Positions 9,379 through 20,189 of a stretch of 64,000 nt of DNA are shown here, piece by piece; the first letter of the stretch is position 1; every line of letters starts with the position of its first letter. The notes under the pieces are model-generated. The model searched no databases, was not told the origin of the DNA, and saw only the letters and a list, made by a program, of their open reading frames with translations. The stretch covers positions 1 through 64,000 of the forward strand of contig NZ_FOFJ01000021.1 in assembly GCF_900110885.1 (NCBI RefSeq), in the 5' to 3' direction. The stretch comes from Azotobacter beijerinckii (GTDB lineage: Bacteria; Pseudomonadota; Gammaproteobacteria; Pseudomonadales; Pseudomonadaceae). Made by a program: the position numbers and the translations under genes.

Positions 9379-9723
9379 ATGAGCAACAACACCTTCCCGG
9401 ATGATGTCAGCGGCGTTGTGTTGCGCCGCATGAAGGAGGGCGGATTCGACTTTGCCCGCGTCCACCCCATCGAGTTTTACGCCATCTTCCCCGACGAGGA
9501 GCGGGCCCGCATGGCGGCCAGAAATTTTCGCGGCGAGTCTCTGAGGACGGAGGTGTCTGCCCGCGACGACGGTGCCTGGCACCTGCAGGTGAGCAAAGTG
9601 ATGTATGCCACCTACGCCGGCATCGATAACTTCGAGCATGATCTCGAGTCCGTGGTGCTGCCTCTGGGCGGCGTGCTCGATGGCTGGGGGGTTACCCAGG
9701 AAGCCGCCCATTCCAGTCTTTAG
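9379..9723 (+). CDS. RraB-like ribonuclease E inhibitor family protein
   Basis: The 114-residue acidic protein has the RraB-type core: VLRRMKEGGFDFARVHPIEF, FPDEERARMAA and the C-terminal YAGIDNFEHDLESVV with a conserved GGVLDGWG. Members bind RNase E and alter mRNA decay in E. coli; whether this paralogue does so is inferred. A purine-rich GAGAGGGGG lies upstream of the ATG. It is monocistronic, with an intergenic gap of 155 bp upstream. Confidence 0.75.
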   Translation: MSNNTFPDDVSGVVLRRMKEGGFDFARVHPIEFYAIFPDEERARMAARNFRGESLRTEVSARDDGAWHLQVSKVMYATYAGIDNFEHDLESVVLPLGGVLDGWGVTQEAAHSSL

Positions 9724-9795
9724 GTCCTTCGCGCCGGCCAATCCCTGGCCGGCGTTTCACCCTCGCTCGATTTTCCCCGACTTCGTTCCGCCCGA

Positions 9796-10602
9796 TCAGC
9801 GGGGTTCGGCTTTGCGCCCGGCCATGTGGCGCAGGTAGGCCAGCAGGCGATCCAGTTCATCCTCGGCAAGGACCTCCACGGAAAAGCCCGGCATGCGGCC
9901 CTGTGGCCATTGGCGCAGTCCCTGCGGGTCGCGGATATAGCGGCGCAGGAAGGCTTCCTGGAAGTACTCGGTGGGGTTGTACGGCAGATTCAGATCCGGG
10001 CCGAACTGGGCGTCGCCCTGGCCATTCAGGCGGTGGCAGGCCAGGCAGTGCTTCTGGAACAGCGCGAAGCCGGTCCGGACGGCGGCATCGGCGTCGGCGG
10101 CCGGCAAGAGCGCCGGGAAGCGCTCGGCGAGCGGCGCGAGCCGACGAATCCGGGCGATCTGGAAGGGCCACTGCTCGGGGCCGATGCCGCCTGCCTCGGA
10201 ATCGCTCCATACCAGATAGAAGGGGCCGGCACTGGCCTTGCGTCCGCTCAGCGTCGGCCAGGGGGTGGCCGGGTCCTCGACGGCCAGCCAGGCACGGGCG
10301 CCAGTCTCGCGCAGCAGCGGTGCGGCGGGCAGTTCGGCGACGAAACCGTCCAGCGCCACGGCCTGCAGGTGATCGTCCGGACGCACGCCGTCGAGCAGTG
10401 CGGCCAGCGGCAGCGCGCGATAGGTCATGGCGTGCCGGTAGGCCGGGTCGCCGGAAATCGACAGGCTGCGGACTTGGGGATGGGCGAGCAGCTCGGCGCT
10501 GGACCAGCGGCGCGAAACGCCGGGGAGTTCGAGGATCAGTTCGGCGGCGACCAGCGGCAGGCTGGCGACCAGCAGGAGGGCGAGGGCGGCGAGGCGGCGC
10601 AT
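9796..10602 (-). CDS. periplasmic cytochrome c with N-terminal molybdopterin-oxidoreductase-like domain
   Basis: The 268-residue protein begins with a signal peptide (MRRLAALALLLVASLPLVAA). Residues 20-160 resemble the small sulfite-oxidase/molybdopterin-like fold (MTYRALPLAALLDGV, GPFYLVWSD) but lack an evident cofactor cysteine. The C-terminal 90 residues are a c-type cytochrome with the haem-binding CLACH and a likely Met ligand in GRMPGF. Its partner is unknown; an electron-transfer role in the periplasm is inferred. Start at 10602 was chosen for the signal peptide. Confidence 0.75.
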   Translation of the reverse strand: MRRLAALALLLVASLPLVAAELILELPGVSRRWSSAELLAHPQVRSLSISGDPAYRHAMTYRALPLAALLDGVRPDDHLQAVALDGFVAELPAAPLLRETGARAWLAVEDPATPWPTLSGRKASAGPFYLVWSDSEAGGIGPEQWPFQIARIRRLAPLAERFPALLPAADADAAVRTGFALFQKHCLACHRLNGQGDAQFGPDLNLPYNPTEYFQEAFLRRYIRDPQGLRQWPQGRMPGFSVEVLAEDELDRLLAYLRHMAGRKAEPR

Positions 10603-10701
10603 GGGGCATCCTTGTGGGTGGCGGCAACCGGAAAGTCCGTATTCATTTTGACGAATTTCCAGCGGATCCTCGACCGGATCGGCGCCTGCCGCATTACACC
10701 C

Positions 10702-10730
10702 CAGCCCTCTCCCCGCCGGGGGAGAGGGGG
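10702..10730. repeat. short palindrome upstream of the cytochrome gene, downstream of the CBS gene
   Basis: AGCCCTCTCCC and GGGAGAGGGGCT-like arms face each other around a few bases. This pyrimidine/purine palindrome is of the kind dispersed in Pseudomonas genomes. It lies just beyond the CBS-gene stop and could also end that transcript. Confidence 0.5.
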
Positions 10731-10739
10731 CTTTCGGGC

Positions 10740-11153
10740 TCAGTGGGCCTGGGCCACGCCGTGCAGCACGGTATTGCTGAGCTGGGGATCGTTGCAACTG
10801 GCGAGGTTGCCCAGCGAGACCATGCCGACCAGGCGCTTGGCGCGGTTCATCACCGGCAGGCGGCGCAGGTGGATGTCGGCCATGTTGCTGGCGACGTGCT
10901 GGACGTCCTCGTCGTCGAAGCAGTAGCGCACATTGGGCGTCATCACCCGGCGCACCGGGGTGTCGCCGCCCAGGCCCTTGGCGATGGCGCGGATGGCGAT
11001 GTCGCGGTCGGTGATCATGCCGACCAGACGGTCGCCTTCGTGAACCAGCAGGGCGCCGCTGTCGATCTGCTCCATCAACTGGGCTACGTCGCGGATGCTC
11101 TGTTCGGGGTCGACGATCTGCACATTGCGGGTCATGATTTCTCGGATTTTCAC
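10740..11153 (-). CDS. CBS-domain protein
   Basis: The 137-residue cytoplasmic protein consists of two CBS motifs (about residues 6-60 and 70-125), each with the typical DRDIAIRA or MVSLGNLA helix. Start MKIREIMTRNV is canonical. Tandem CBS pairs bind adenosyl nucleotides and act as energy or ligand sensors; the target is not apparent. It lies between glgX and the cytochrome gene on the same strand. Confidence 0.85.
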   Translation of the reverse strand: MKIREIMTRNVQIVDPEQSIRDVAQLMEQIDSGALLVHEGDRLVGMITDRDIAIRAIAKGLGGDTPVRRVMTPNVRYCFDDEDVQHVASNMADIHLRRLPVMNRAKRLVGMVSLGNLASCNDPQLSNTVLHGVAQAH

Positions 11154-11258
11154 GGCAGTTGCCTCCGTTGTCTTCGATGGGTTGCAGGCAGGCCGGTCGC
11201 TCCGGCTCGTCCAGGTACGTCAGTACCTTCATCCAAGACTAGTCGCGCTGAAGCGCTT

Positions 11259-13454
<2,196 letters not shown>

Positions 13455-13568
13455 GCTGGTTTCTCCGGCGGCGAGGTTCGGGCGTCCGCATGCCGGGGGG
13501 AGGGCGCGCCGCCGTGCCGATGCCTGCGCAGGGGCATGGCTCCTGGCGGGTGGGCGGTGTGTCGTGCA

Positions 13569-13844
13569 TCAGCTACCCGCCGGCCGGCTACGGCTGGCGC
13601 GGGGTTTCTTCTCGACCGGCTTGAGCGGAGTCCCGCCGCTGGTGGTGGAGACGGCGGCGACTGCCCGAGGCTTGCGGGGGGCTGCGGGCTTGCGCGGCCG
13701 GGGAGCCGGTGTCTCGGCGCGGACTTCGGCCTCGGCCAGTTTGCAGGCCATCTGCCAGTGGCGGTCGTGTTGGCCCTCGGGGCAGCCCTCGGACAGCCAG
13801 ATGTGGTAGGCCAGCTCGCGGATACGCTGTTCTTCGACGGTCAT
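13569..13844 (-). CDS. DUF2934 protein
   Basis: The 91-residue protein has the DUF2934 core IRELAYHIWLSEGCPEGQ followed by RHWQMACKLAEAE, then a Pro/Ala/Lys-rich basic tail of about 45 residues. The family often sits in glycogen/trehalose clusters of Pseudomonas; its function is unknown. ATG 13844 has AAGGA about ten bases upstream; ATGs at 13874 and 13880 are alternatives with poorer sites. Confidence 0.7.
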   Translation of the reverse strand: MTVEEQRIRELAYHIWLSEGCPEGQHDRHWQMACKLAEAEVRAETPAPRPRKPAAPRKPRAVAAVSTTSGGTPLKPVEKKPRASRSRPAGS

Positions 13845-14019
13845 TCCCGTTTTTTCCTTCTTGTCGTGGTTCATGGGCATGGAAGAGGCCGACGGGAAAA
13901 CCCGCCAGGGCCTCGTTCGTGGTGCCCGCCGGCGATCTCCTCGCGCGGCCGGGCTTCGCGCAGCACCTGGGCCTGCCACTGGGCGCGCTCGGCATAGGCG
14001 TGCGCCCGTGCGGTCTGTC

Positions 14020-14088
14020 GCGGGGAGAGCCTCGTCGAGGGTGACGTCCGGGTGGAGCTGCAGGTGCAGGGTGGCGCAGGTCGCTCAT
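14020..14088 (-). pseudogene. treY: remnant of treY (maltooligosyl trehalose synthase)
   Basis: Immediately after the malQ stop (TGA directly followed by ATG 14088) is a start with a strong AGGAGGGG site. The first five codons read MSDLR, and after a two-base frameshift the next frame reads ATLHLQLHPDVTLDEA, the expected beginning of TreY. After about 22 codons the similarity ends, and within 180 bp the DUF2934 gene begins. A full treY would be near 2.8 kb, so almost all of it has been deleted. TreY makes the maltooligosyl trehalose on which TreZ acts. Confidence 0.65.
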
Positions 14089-16161
14089 TCAGCCCCTCCT
14101 GCGCGACGCCTCGCGGGCTTCCGCCAGCAGGTGCAGGCGGCGCGCCGCATCCGGCGTCTGCAGCAGTTCGTCGCAGCCGACCGGCCAGCGTCGTCGCCAG
14201 TTCGGGTGGCTGTCGATGGTGCCGGGCAGGTTGGCCTGTTCCTCCAAGCCCAAGGCGTCCTCCACGGGAAGTAGGACCAAGGGCGCCGGCGTGTGGCCGA
14301 GAAAGCTCACGCAGGCGTCGATGATGCCGGCGCTGTCGATGGGCTCCGCCTGCGCCGGCCCGCCGTCGGCGGCGAGGGCTTCGCGTAAGGCGCGGCGTTC
14401 GCGCTGGCGGACTTCCCGTGCGGCCTGGGCACCCAGCGCGTCGCAGAGTTGCAGGCGTTCGCGCCAGTCGATGTCGCGGCCCTGCCACCAGCCGTTCAGG
14501 GTCGGCAGGTCGTGGGTGGTGCTGGTGGCCAGGGTGTGGTCGGGCCAGTGGCGGGGGGGATGGAAATGGCCCTGGTGATCCTGTTCGAAGAGCAGCACGC
14601 GCATGCCGAGGACGCCGCGCTCGGCCAGCGCCGGGCGGAAGCCTTCCGGAACGGTGCCGAGATCTTCGCCGAGAATCACCGCCTTGTGCCGCCAGGACTC
14701 CAGCGCCAGCAGGCGCATCAGGTCTTCCTGGGGGTAGTGCAGGTAGGCGCCGTCGCGTTGCTCGCCGCCCGGCGGGATCACCCACAGGCGTTGAAGCCCC
14801 ATCACGTGGTCGATGCGGATACCGCCGGCGTGGGCCAGATTGGCGCGGAGCATCTCGATGTAGGCGTGGAAGCCGTGCTGGCGCAGGCCCCGGGGCGAGA
14901 ATGCCGACACGCCCCAGCTCTGCCCAGAGCGGTTGAGGGCGTCCGGCGGCGCGCCGACAGTCAGCGTCGGCAGCAGTTCGGCCTGCCGGCTCCAGGCCTG
15001 GCTGCCGCCGCCGTCGGCGCCCACTGCCAGGTCGGCGATCAGGCCGATCGGCATGCCGGCACTGCGCGCCGCGTTCTGGGTACGCTCCAGGCCGCGGGCG
15101 ATAAGCCACTGGGCGAAGGCGTGGAAGGCGATCTCGTCCTCGTATTCGCGGGCGAAGCCGGCCACCGCGGCACTGCCTGGGCATTGCAGGGCCGGGTCCC
15201 ACTGGCGCCAGTCGTATACGCCGCCGTGGTGGACGTGGTAGGCGTGCAGCGCCTCGAAGCGGCAGTGATTCTCCAGGGCCTCGCCGCCGCTTTGGCGGAA
15301 ACTGGCGAAGTCGTGCTCCAGGGGGTTGCCGCCCCGGCGGAACTCGGCATGCAGCGCCCGCAGCAGGCGCAGCTTGACGGCGGCGGCCGCCGGCCAGTCG
15401 ATCAGCTCGAGCTGTTCCAGACGCTGCCATTCGTCGGCCAGTCCGTTGGCTTCGATGGCGGTGCGCACCTCGCGCTCGCCGAGGATGCTGCCGGGCGCGC
15501 TGTGCAGCACGTTGTAGAACAGCCGGCTGGACGGCGAATAGGGGCTGAAACGGTAGGTGTCGGCGCTGAACATGGCGTGCAGCGGGCTGATGGCGATGCC
15601 CGCAGCGCCCTGCCGGGCGGCCTGGCGCGTCAGGGTTTCCAGGGCCTGGGTGTCGCCAATGCCACCGTCGCCTGGGCGGCGCAGGGCATAGAGCTGCACC
15701 GAGAGTCCCCAGAGGCGGGGCGGCGGGCTGGCGCCCAGCTCGGCCACGCCGATGCAGCGCGGCGGGGCGACGGCCAGGGTCAGCCGTCGTTCGCCGATCG
15801 CCAACTGGTGGTAGCCGGGCAGTTCGATCGCCGGCAGGCGCCCCTGCTCGTCGAGCCGTCCGGCGTGATGACGGCCGTCTTCCAGGGTCAGCTCGAAGGC
15901 GCTGCGGGAGGAGAAATGGCCGGACAGATCGAGCTGCTGGTGTTGCTCTAGGGTGAGCAACGGCGGCAGATCGCCCGCCTGCCGGAGGCGGGCAAGGCTG
16001 TCCCCGATCTGGGCGTCGTTGTCGGCCGGCAGTTCCAGTCCGGCCAGTATCCGGCGCAGGACGTCCGCCGGAACCTTCTGTGGCTGCCCGTCGGCGTCGA
16101 TCCAGTGGATCGCCACCCCGGCGGCAGTGGCCAGGGTGTGGAGTCGCTCATCGTTGCTCAT
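14089..16161 (-). CDS. malQ: 4-alpha-glucanotransferase (amylomaltase)
   Basis: MalQ transfers alpha-1,4-glucan segments between maltodextrins. The 690-residue protein is of the GH77 family, bacterial long form: an N-terminal extension of about 140 residues, then SPYSPSSRLFYNVL, the catalytic region around GIRIDHVMGLQRLWVIP (about residue 435), VILGEDLGTVPEGF and the C-terminal TTHDLPTLNGWWQGRD. It overlaps the treZ stop by 14 bases, so the two are co-translated. Confidence 0.94.
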   Translation of the reverse strand: MSNDERLHTLATAAGVAIHWIDADGQPQKVPADVLRRILAGLELPADNDAQIGDSLARLRQAGDLPPLLTLEQHQQLDLSGHFSSRSAFELTLEDGRHHAGRLDEQGRLPAIELPGYHQLAIGERRLTLAVAPPRCIGVAELGASPPPRLWGLSVQLYALRRPGDGGIGDTQALETLTRQAARQGAAGIAISPLHAMFSADTYRFSPYSPSSRLFYNVLHSAPGSILGEREVRTAIEANGLADEWQRLEQLELIDWPAAAAVKLRLLRALHAEFRRGGNPLEHDFASFRQSGGEALENHCRFEALHAYHVHHGGVYDWRQWDPALQCPGSAAVAGFAREYEDEIAFHAFAQWLIARGLERTQNAARSAGMPIGLIADLAVGADGGGSQAWSRQAELLPTLTVGAPPDALNRSGQSWGVSAFSPRGLRQHGFHAYIEMLRANLAHAGGIRIDHVMGLQRLWVIPPGGEQRDGAYLHYPQEDLMRLLALESWRHKAVILGEDLGTVPEGFRPALAERGVLGMRVLLFEQDHQGHFHPPRHWPDHTLATSTTHDLPTLNGWWQGRDIDWRERLQLCDALGAQAAREVRQRERRALREALAADGGPAQAEPIDSAGIIDACVSFLGHTPAPLVLLPVEDALGLEEQANLPGTIDSHPNWRRRWPVGCDELLQTPDAARRLHLLAEAREASRRRG

Positions 16162-17941
16162 CCGGTGCTACCAGGTAGACACGAGCCATCCGGGCGGGGA
16201 GCTTGCCGTGATGCTCGTGGAACTCTTCCATGTCCTGGCTGGCGAACAGCAGCCGGCCGTGGGCGTAGTGATCCGCCAGCGGTACGGCCTGACCGCCGAG
16301 GTTCAGTTCGATGCGCAGGATGCTGCTGTCGCCCAGCCGCCAGTGTGCCGCCACGGCGCCTTCGCCCAGCACGTCGGCGCCCAGTGCCCGGCAGCCCGGC
16401 AGGCGCGGCACGATTTCGCGGCGGCGCAGGCCCAGCAAATGGCGATAGAAGGCGCGCCATTCGCCATGGCGGGGATCGAGGCAGCACTGGAAGTCCGGCT
16501 GCGAGGCGGTGAAGGTGGCTTCGTCGTTGGGGTCGGGAATCCGTTCGCAGAGGGACATGTCCTTGAACGGCTCGAACTCGCAGAATTCCCGGCGCCGGGC
16601 TTCGCGCACCGCCTGGGCCAGTTCCGGACTCTGGTGGCAGGTGAAGTACAGGAAGGGCCGGTGGGTGCCCCACTCCTCGCCCATGAACAGCAGGGGCACC
16701 ATTGGCGAGAGCAGCAGCAGGGTGGTCGCCGCGCGCAGGGCATCGGCGTCGGCAAGACTGACCAGGCGTTCGCCGAAGGCGCGGTGGCCGACCTGGTCGT
16801 GGTTCTGCAGGAACAGCACGAAGGAGGTGGGCGGCAGGTGGGCGCTGGGTTCGCCGCAGTGCTTCTTCTGTCCGTGGCGGGCGAGCTGGCCCTGGAAGAC
16901 GAAGCCTTCGCTCAGGCTGAGGGCGAGCTTTTCCGTGGCGCCTTGGTGATAGTCGACGTAATAGCCCTGCCGCTCGCCGGTGAGCAGGGTGTGCAGGACG
17001 TGGTGGCCATCGTCGTTCCACTGCCCGGCATAGCCTTCGCCGAGCAGGCTGGCCTGGTTCTTCTGGTTTTCCAGCATCAGATGCACGTGGCGGCCGGGCT
17101 CCACGGTCGAGTGCACCCGTTGCGCCAGTTCGGTGAGGAAGGCGCGCTCGGTGATGGTATGCACGGCGTCCAGGCGCAGGCCGTCGAAGCGGTATTCCTG
17201 CAGCCACATCAGCGCGTTCTCGATGAAGAAGTCCCGCACTTCTCGTCGACGCAGGTCGGTGGCGTCGCCCCAGGGGGTCTGCTTGTCCTCGCGGAAGAAG
17301 CTTTTGGCATAGCGGCCGATATGGCTGCCTTCCGGGCCAAAGTGGTTGTAGACCACGTCGAGGAAGACCATCAGGCCGTGGCCGTGGGCGGTGTCGACCA
17401 AGTGCTTGAGGTCGTCGGGCGAGCCGTAGGCGGATTCCGGGGCGAAGGGCAGTGCGCCGTCGTAGCCCCAGTTGCGGGTGCCGGGAAATTCGCCGATCGG
17501 CATCAGTTCGATGGCGGTGACGCCCAGTTCGGCCAGCTCGGCGAGTTGTGCCTCGACACCGTGGAAGCCGCCGAGCAGGCCGGCGTGCAGTTCGTAGATC
17601 ACCGTTTCGTGCCAGGGCCGGCCGCTCCAGGCGGGGTGGCGCCACTGGTAGGCGTTGGGGTCGACCACCATGCTGGGAGCATGGAGGCCGGCGACCTGGG
17701 AGCGTGAGGCCGGGTCCGGCACGCTGATTTCGTCGTCGATCCGGTAACGGTACTGGGTGCCGGCGCCGCAAGGTGCTTCGAGGACGAACCAGCCGCCCTT
17801 TTCCTTGTGCATCGGCAGTCGGGTGTCGCAGAGGATTTCCAGGTCGACGCGCTCGGCATCGGGGGCCCAGAGTGAGAAGCGGGTGTTTCGCTCGTCGAGC
17901 AGATGCGCGCCGAAACGTCCGTTGTAGCTGGGGATTGACAT
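16148..17941 (-). CDS. treZ: malto-oligosyltrehalose trehalohydrolase
   Basis: TreZ releases trehalose from maltooligosyl trehalose. The 597-residue protein has an N-terminal CBM48-like domain (NTRFSLWAPDAERVDLE), a GH13 barrel with VFLDVVYNHFGPEG, FDGLRLDAVHTI (catalytic Asp) and FVLFLQNHDQVGHRA, and the typical MGEEWGTHRPFLYFTCH segment. Its partner treY is reduced to a fragment in this cluster, so the source of its substrate is unclear. Start MSIPSYNGRFG at 17941 follows the glgA stop by 14 bases. Confidence 0.93.
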   Translation of the reverse strand: MSIPSYNGRFGAHLLDERNTRFSLWAPDAERVDLEILCDTRLPMHKEKGGWFVLEAPCGAGTQYRYRIDDEISVPDPASRSQVAGLHAPSMVVDPNAYQWRHPAWSGRPWHETVIYELHAGLLGGFHGVEAQLAELAELGVTAIELMPIGEFPGTRNWGYDGALPFAPESAYGSPDDLKHLVDTAHGHGLMVFLDVVYNHFGPEGSHIGRYAKSFFREDKQTPWGDATDLRRREVRDFFIENALMWLQEYRFDGLRLDAVHTITERAFLTELAQRVHSTVEPGRHVHLMLENQKNQASLLGEGYAGQWNDDGHHVLHTLLTGERQGYYVDYHQGATEKLALSLSEGFVFQGQLARHGQKKHCGEPSAHLPPTSFVLFLQNHDQVGHRAFGERLVSLADADALRAATTLLLLSPMVPLLFMGEEWGTHRPFLYFTCHQSPELAQAVREARRREFCEFEPFKDMSLCERIPDPNDEATFTASQPDFQCCLDPRHGEWRAFYRHLLGLRRREIVPRLPGCRALGADVLGEGAVAAHWRLGDSSILRIELNLGGQAVPLADHYAHGRLLFASQDMEEFHEHHGKLPARMARVYLVAPDEQR

Positions 17942-17955
17942 GGTAGGGTCTCCGT

Positions 17956-19503
17956 TTATGCCTCGCCATGCCGGCTTTCCACTAACAATTGCCGGTAGAG
18001 ATGGAGATAGGGGTCTATGGTCTGCCGCCAGAAGCAAGGCACCGCCATGGCGCGGCAACGCATAGCATGGAAAAGGGACGGCGCGGCGAATACCCGGAAG
18101 GCCCGCAACAGGGCTTCGCGGTAGCTTTCCAGGCTGGCCTCCTCGAAGAGGAAGCCGGTCACGCCGTCCTCGATGGTGTCGGCGAGCCCACCGGTCCTGC
18201 GTGCGATGGGCAGCGAGCCGAAACGCTGGGCGTACAGCTGGCTGAGGCCGCACGGCTCGTAGCGCGAAGGCATCAGCAGGAAGTCGCCGCCGGCGAACAT
18301 GCGGCGCGCGACGGTTTCGTCGAAGCCGATGTTTGCCCCCACATGGCCGGGAAAGCGCTCGGCCAGTTGCCGCATGCTGTCCTCCACCTGCGGCTCGCCG
18401 CGTCCCAGCACGGCCAGTTGTCCGCCGTGCTCGACGAGGCTTTCGGCCAGGGCATGGGTCAGGTCCAGGCCTTTCTGCTGGACCAGCCGGGAAACCACCA
18501 CGAACAGCGGGCCGCCGGAGGGTTCGAGAGCGAACTGGCGACGCACGTGCTCGGCATGCAGGGCCTTGCCCGCCCAGTCGTTGACGCCGAAGTTGCGCAG
18601 CAGGTGCGGATCGGTTTCCGGTTCCCAGCTTTCGTCGATGCCGTTGGGGATGCCGCTCAAGAGGCCGTGGTTGGCCTTTTCCCGGAGGAAACCTTCCAAG
18701 CCGCAGCCGAAATCCGGGGTGGTGATTTCCCGGGCATAGGTGGCGCTCACCGTGGTGATGCGATCGGCGTAGGCGACTCCGGCCTTGAGGAAGGACAGCT
18801 GGCCATGGAATTCCATGCGCTCCATCCGGCAGGCTTCCGCCGGGATGGCCAGTTCCGCGCAGCATTCCGACCGCCACAGGCCCTGGTAGGCGAGGTTGTG
18901 GATGGTGAACACGCTGGGCGTTCCCTGTCCGCGCCAGCGCAGGTAGGCCGGCGCCAGTCCAGCCGGCCAGTCGTGGGCGTGGATCAGGTCGGGGCGCCAG
19001 CTGATGCTGGCGTCGCCGGCGGCGAAGTCGGCGGCGGCGAGGCCCAGGCGGGCGAAGCGGATGTGGTTGTCCGGCCAGTCCTGGTTGCGGTTGTCGCCGT
19101 AGGGGCCGCCGTCGCGCTCGTAGAGTTCGGGGCTGATGAGCACATAGACGATCAGGCCGTCGTCCAGGTCGATGCGGCCGATCCGGCACGGGGGCAGTGC
19201 GGCGTGGCCGGCGAGGGTCCCGACCAGGCGGATGGGGTGGCCGCTCTGCATGACCTGGCGATAGCCGGGCAGCAGCACGCGGACGTCGTGGTGGCCGCGC
19301 AGTGCCCGGGGCAGAGCGGCGGAGACGTCGCCCAGCCCGCCGGTCTTGATCAGATCGGAGAGTTCGGAGGTGACGAAGAGGATCTTCTTCTTGCTGTCGT
19401 TTTCCTGAACGGTACGGATCTGCGGCCCGGGCCGGTTCGTTCCGGCCAGCATGCCTTGATCCAGACGTTCGACGCGCTGGGCCTGCGCAGAGGCATTGCT
19501 CAT
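17956..19503 (-). CDS. glgA: glycogen synthase (ADP-glucose type)
   Basis: GlgA extends alpha-1,4-glucan from ADP-glucose. The 515-residue GT5 enzyme has the substrate-binding KTGGLGDV motif (residues about 55-62), DLIHAHDWPAGL, GIPNGIDESWEP and the C-terminal RYEPCGLSQLYAQRFG with TGGLADT. ATG 19503 is preferred over ATG 19509 because GGAGG stands six bases before it and abuts the other. It is the first gene of a glgA-treZ-malQ unit. Confidence 0.94.
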   Translation of the reverse strand: MSNASAQAQRVERLDQGMLAGTNRPGPQIRTVQENDSKKKILFVTSELSDLIKTGGLGDVSAALPRALRGHHDVRVLLPGYRQVMQSGHPIRLVGTLAGHAALPPCRIGRIDLDDGLIVYVLISPELYERDGGPYGDNRNQDWPDNHIRFARLGLAAADFAAGDASISWRPDLIHAHDWPAGLAPAYLRWRGQGTPSVFTIHNLAYQGLWRSECCAELAIPAEACRMERMEFHGQLSFLKAGVAYADRITTVSATYAREITTPDFGCGLEGFLREKANHGLLSGIPNGIDESWEPETDPHLLRNFGVNDWAGKALHAEHVRRQFALEPSGGPLFVVVSRLVQQKGLDLTHALAESLVEHGGQLAVLGRGEPQVEDSMRQLAERFPGHVGANIGFDETVARRMFAGGDFLLMPSRYEPCGLSQLYAQRFGSLPIARRTGGLADTIEDGVTGFLFEEASLESYREALLRAFRVFAAPSLFHAMRCRAMAVPCFWRQTIDPYLHLYRQLLVESRHGEA

Positions 19504-19869
19504 GGTCATCCTCCAATCAAATCTTCCTTGACGAACCTTTCGGCCCTCTTCCGGATAGAGGTTTCCGAAAGGCCCGCTGAGTCCGGAGCCATCAATGAAT
19601 TATCAGGGGCGGTCATGGCGCCGGCACAGCTCTCCCGGTGCGACGGCCCTCCGTGCAGTTGCGTCTCGGGAGGGGGCGGAGACTTCCGCATGCCCCTCCC
19701 GCATTTCATGGGTTCGTGACTACCTGGCGAGCAGCGGCAGCTCGCCATTCATCAACTCATGAAGTGTGGACGCCAATCGGCAAACGGTCCTCGACCGCTG
19801 GTCGAATGGTTTGGCCCATGAAGGCCGTCAAGGGGGGCGATGCGACGCTGGAGCAGGGCAAGAGTGGGT
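19504..19869. other. intergenic region upstream of glgA
   Basis: There is no credible gene in these 366 bp. It should contain the promoter of the leftward glycogen operon and the 3' region of the small gene that ends at 19870. I could not pick a convincing promoter or terminator. Confidence 0.4.
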
Positions 19870-20100
19870 TCAGAAATGGATTTCCGCCAGTTTGATGCCG
19901 AGCCTCTGCAAGACTTCGATGAGTCTGTCCAACTGGCGGAAGGATTCGACTTCGTCATGCTCGTCGATCAGGAAGAAGCTGCGGCCCGTACTCAGCTGGA
20001 AGAACACGATCCATTCCCCGCTGCGGGCCGGATTGCGGATCACGTGGGTGACGAAGGGCTTGCCTTCGGCCTGCAGGGTTCCGACATCCTGGCGTTTCAT
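19870..20100 (-). CDS. small conserved protein of unknown function
   Basis: The 76-residue protein (MKRQDVGTLQAEGKPFVTHV, then IVFFQLSTGRSFFLIDE and LGIKLAEIHF) resembles a short protein found singly in Pseudomonas, sometimes labelled plasmid replication/partition related, a label I cannot support. GGAGAAACC precedes the ATG. It is divergent from the SulP gene, and an inverted repeat lies in the shared upstream region. Confidence 0.65.
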   Translation of the reverse strand: MKRQDVGTLQAEGKPFVTHVIRNPARSGEWIVFFQLSTGRSFFLIDEHDEVESFRQLDRLIEVLQRLGIKLAEIHF

Positions 20101-20137
20101 GGTTTCTCCGTGCGACTAAGCGTTTGGCGGAGAATTT

Positions 20138-20160
20138 TATCATTACCACTGGATGATAAT
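20138..20160. promoter_or_regulatory. inverted repeat in divergent promoter region
   Basis: TTATCAT and ATGATAA are perfect arms separated by nine bases. The site is AT-rich in a GC-rich setting, between the small gene starting at 20100 and the SulP gene starting at 20190. It could be an operator, and its ATAAT-containing arms could overlap a -10 element. Confidence 0.45.
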
Positions 20161-20189
20161 ATCAAGCACATATTCCAGGAGGGGCAACG

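Noticed and set aside
10702-10730. Rho-independent terminator
   Set aside because: The palindrome lacks a T tract on either side, so I list it as a repeat rather than a terminator.
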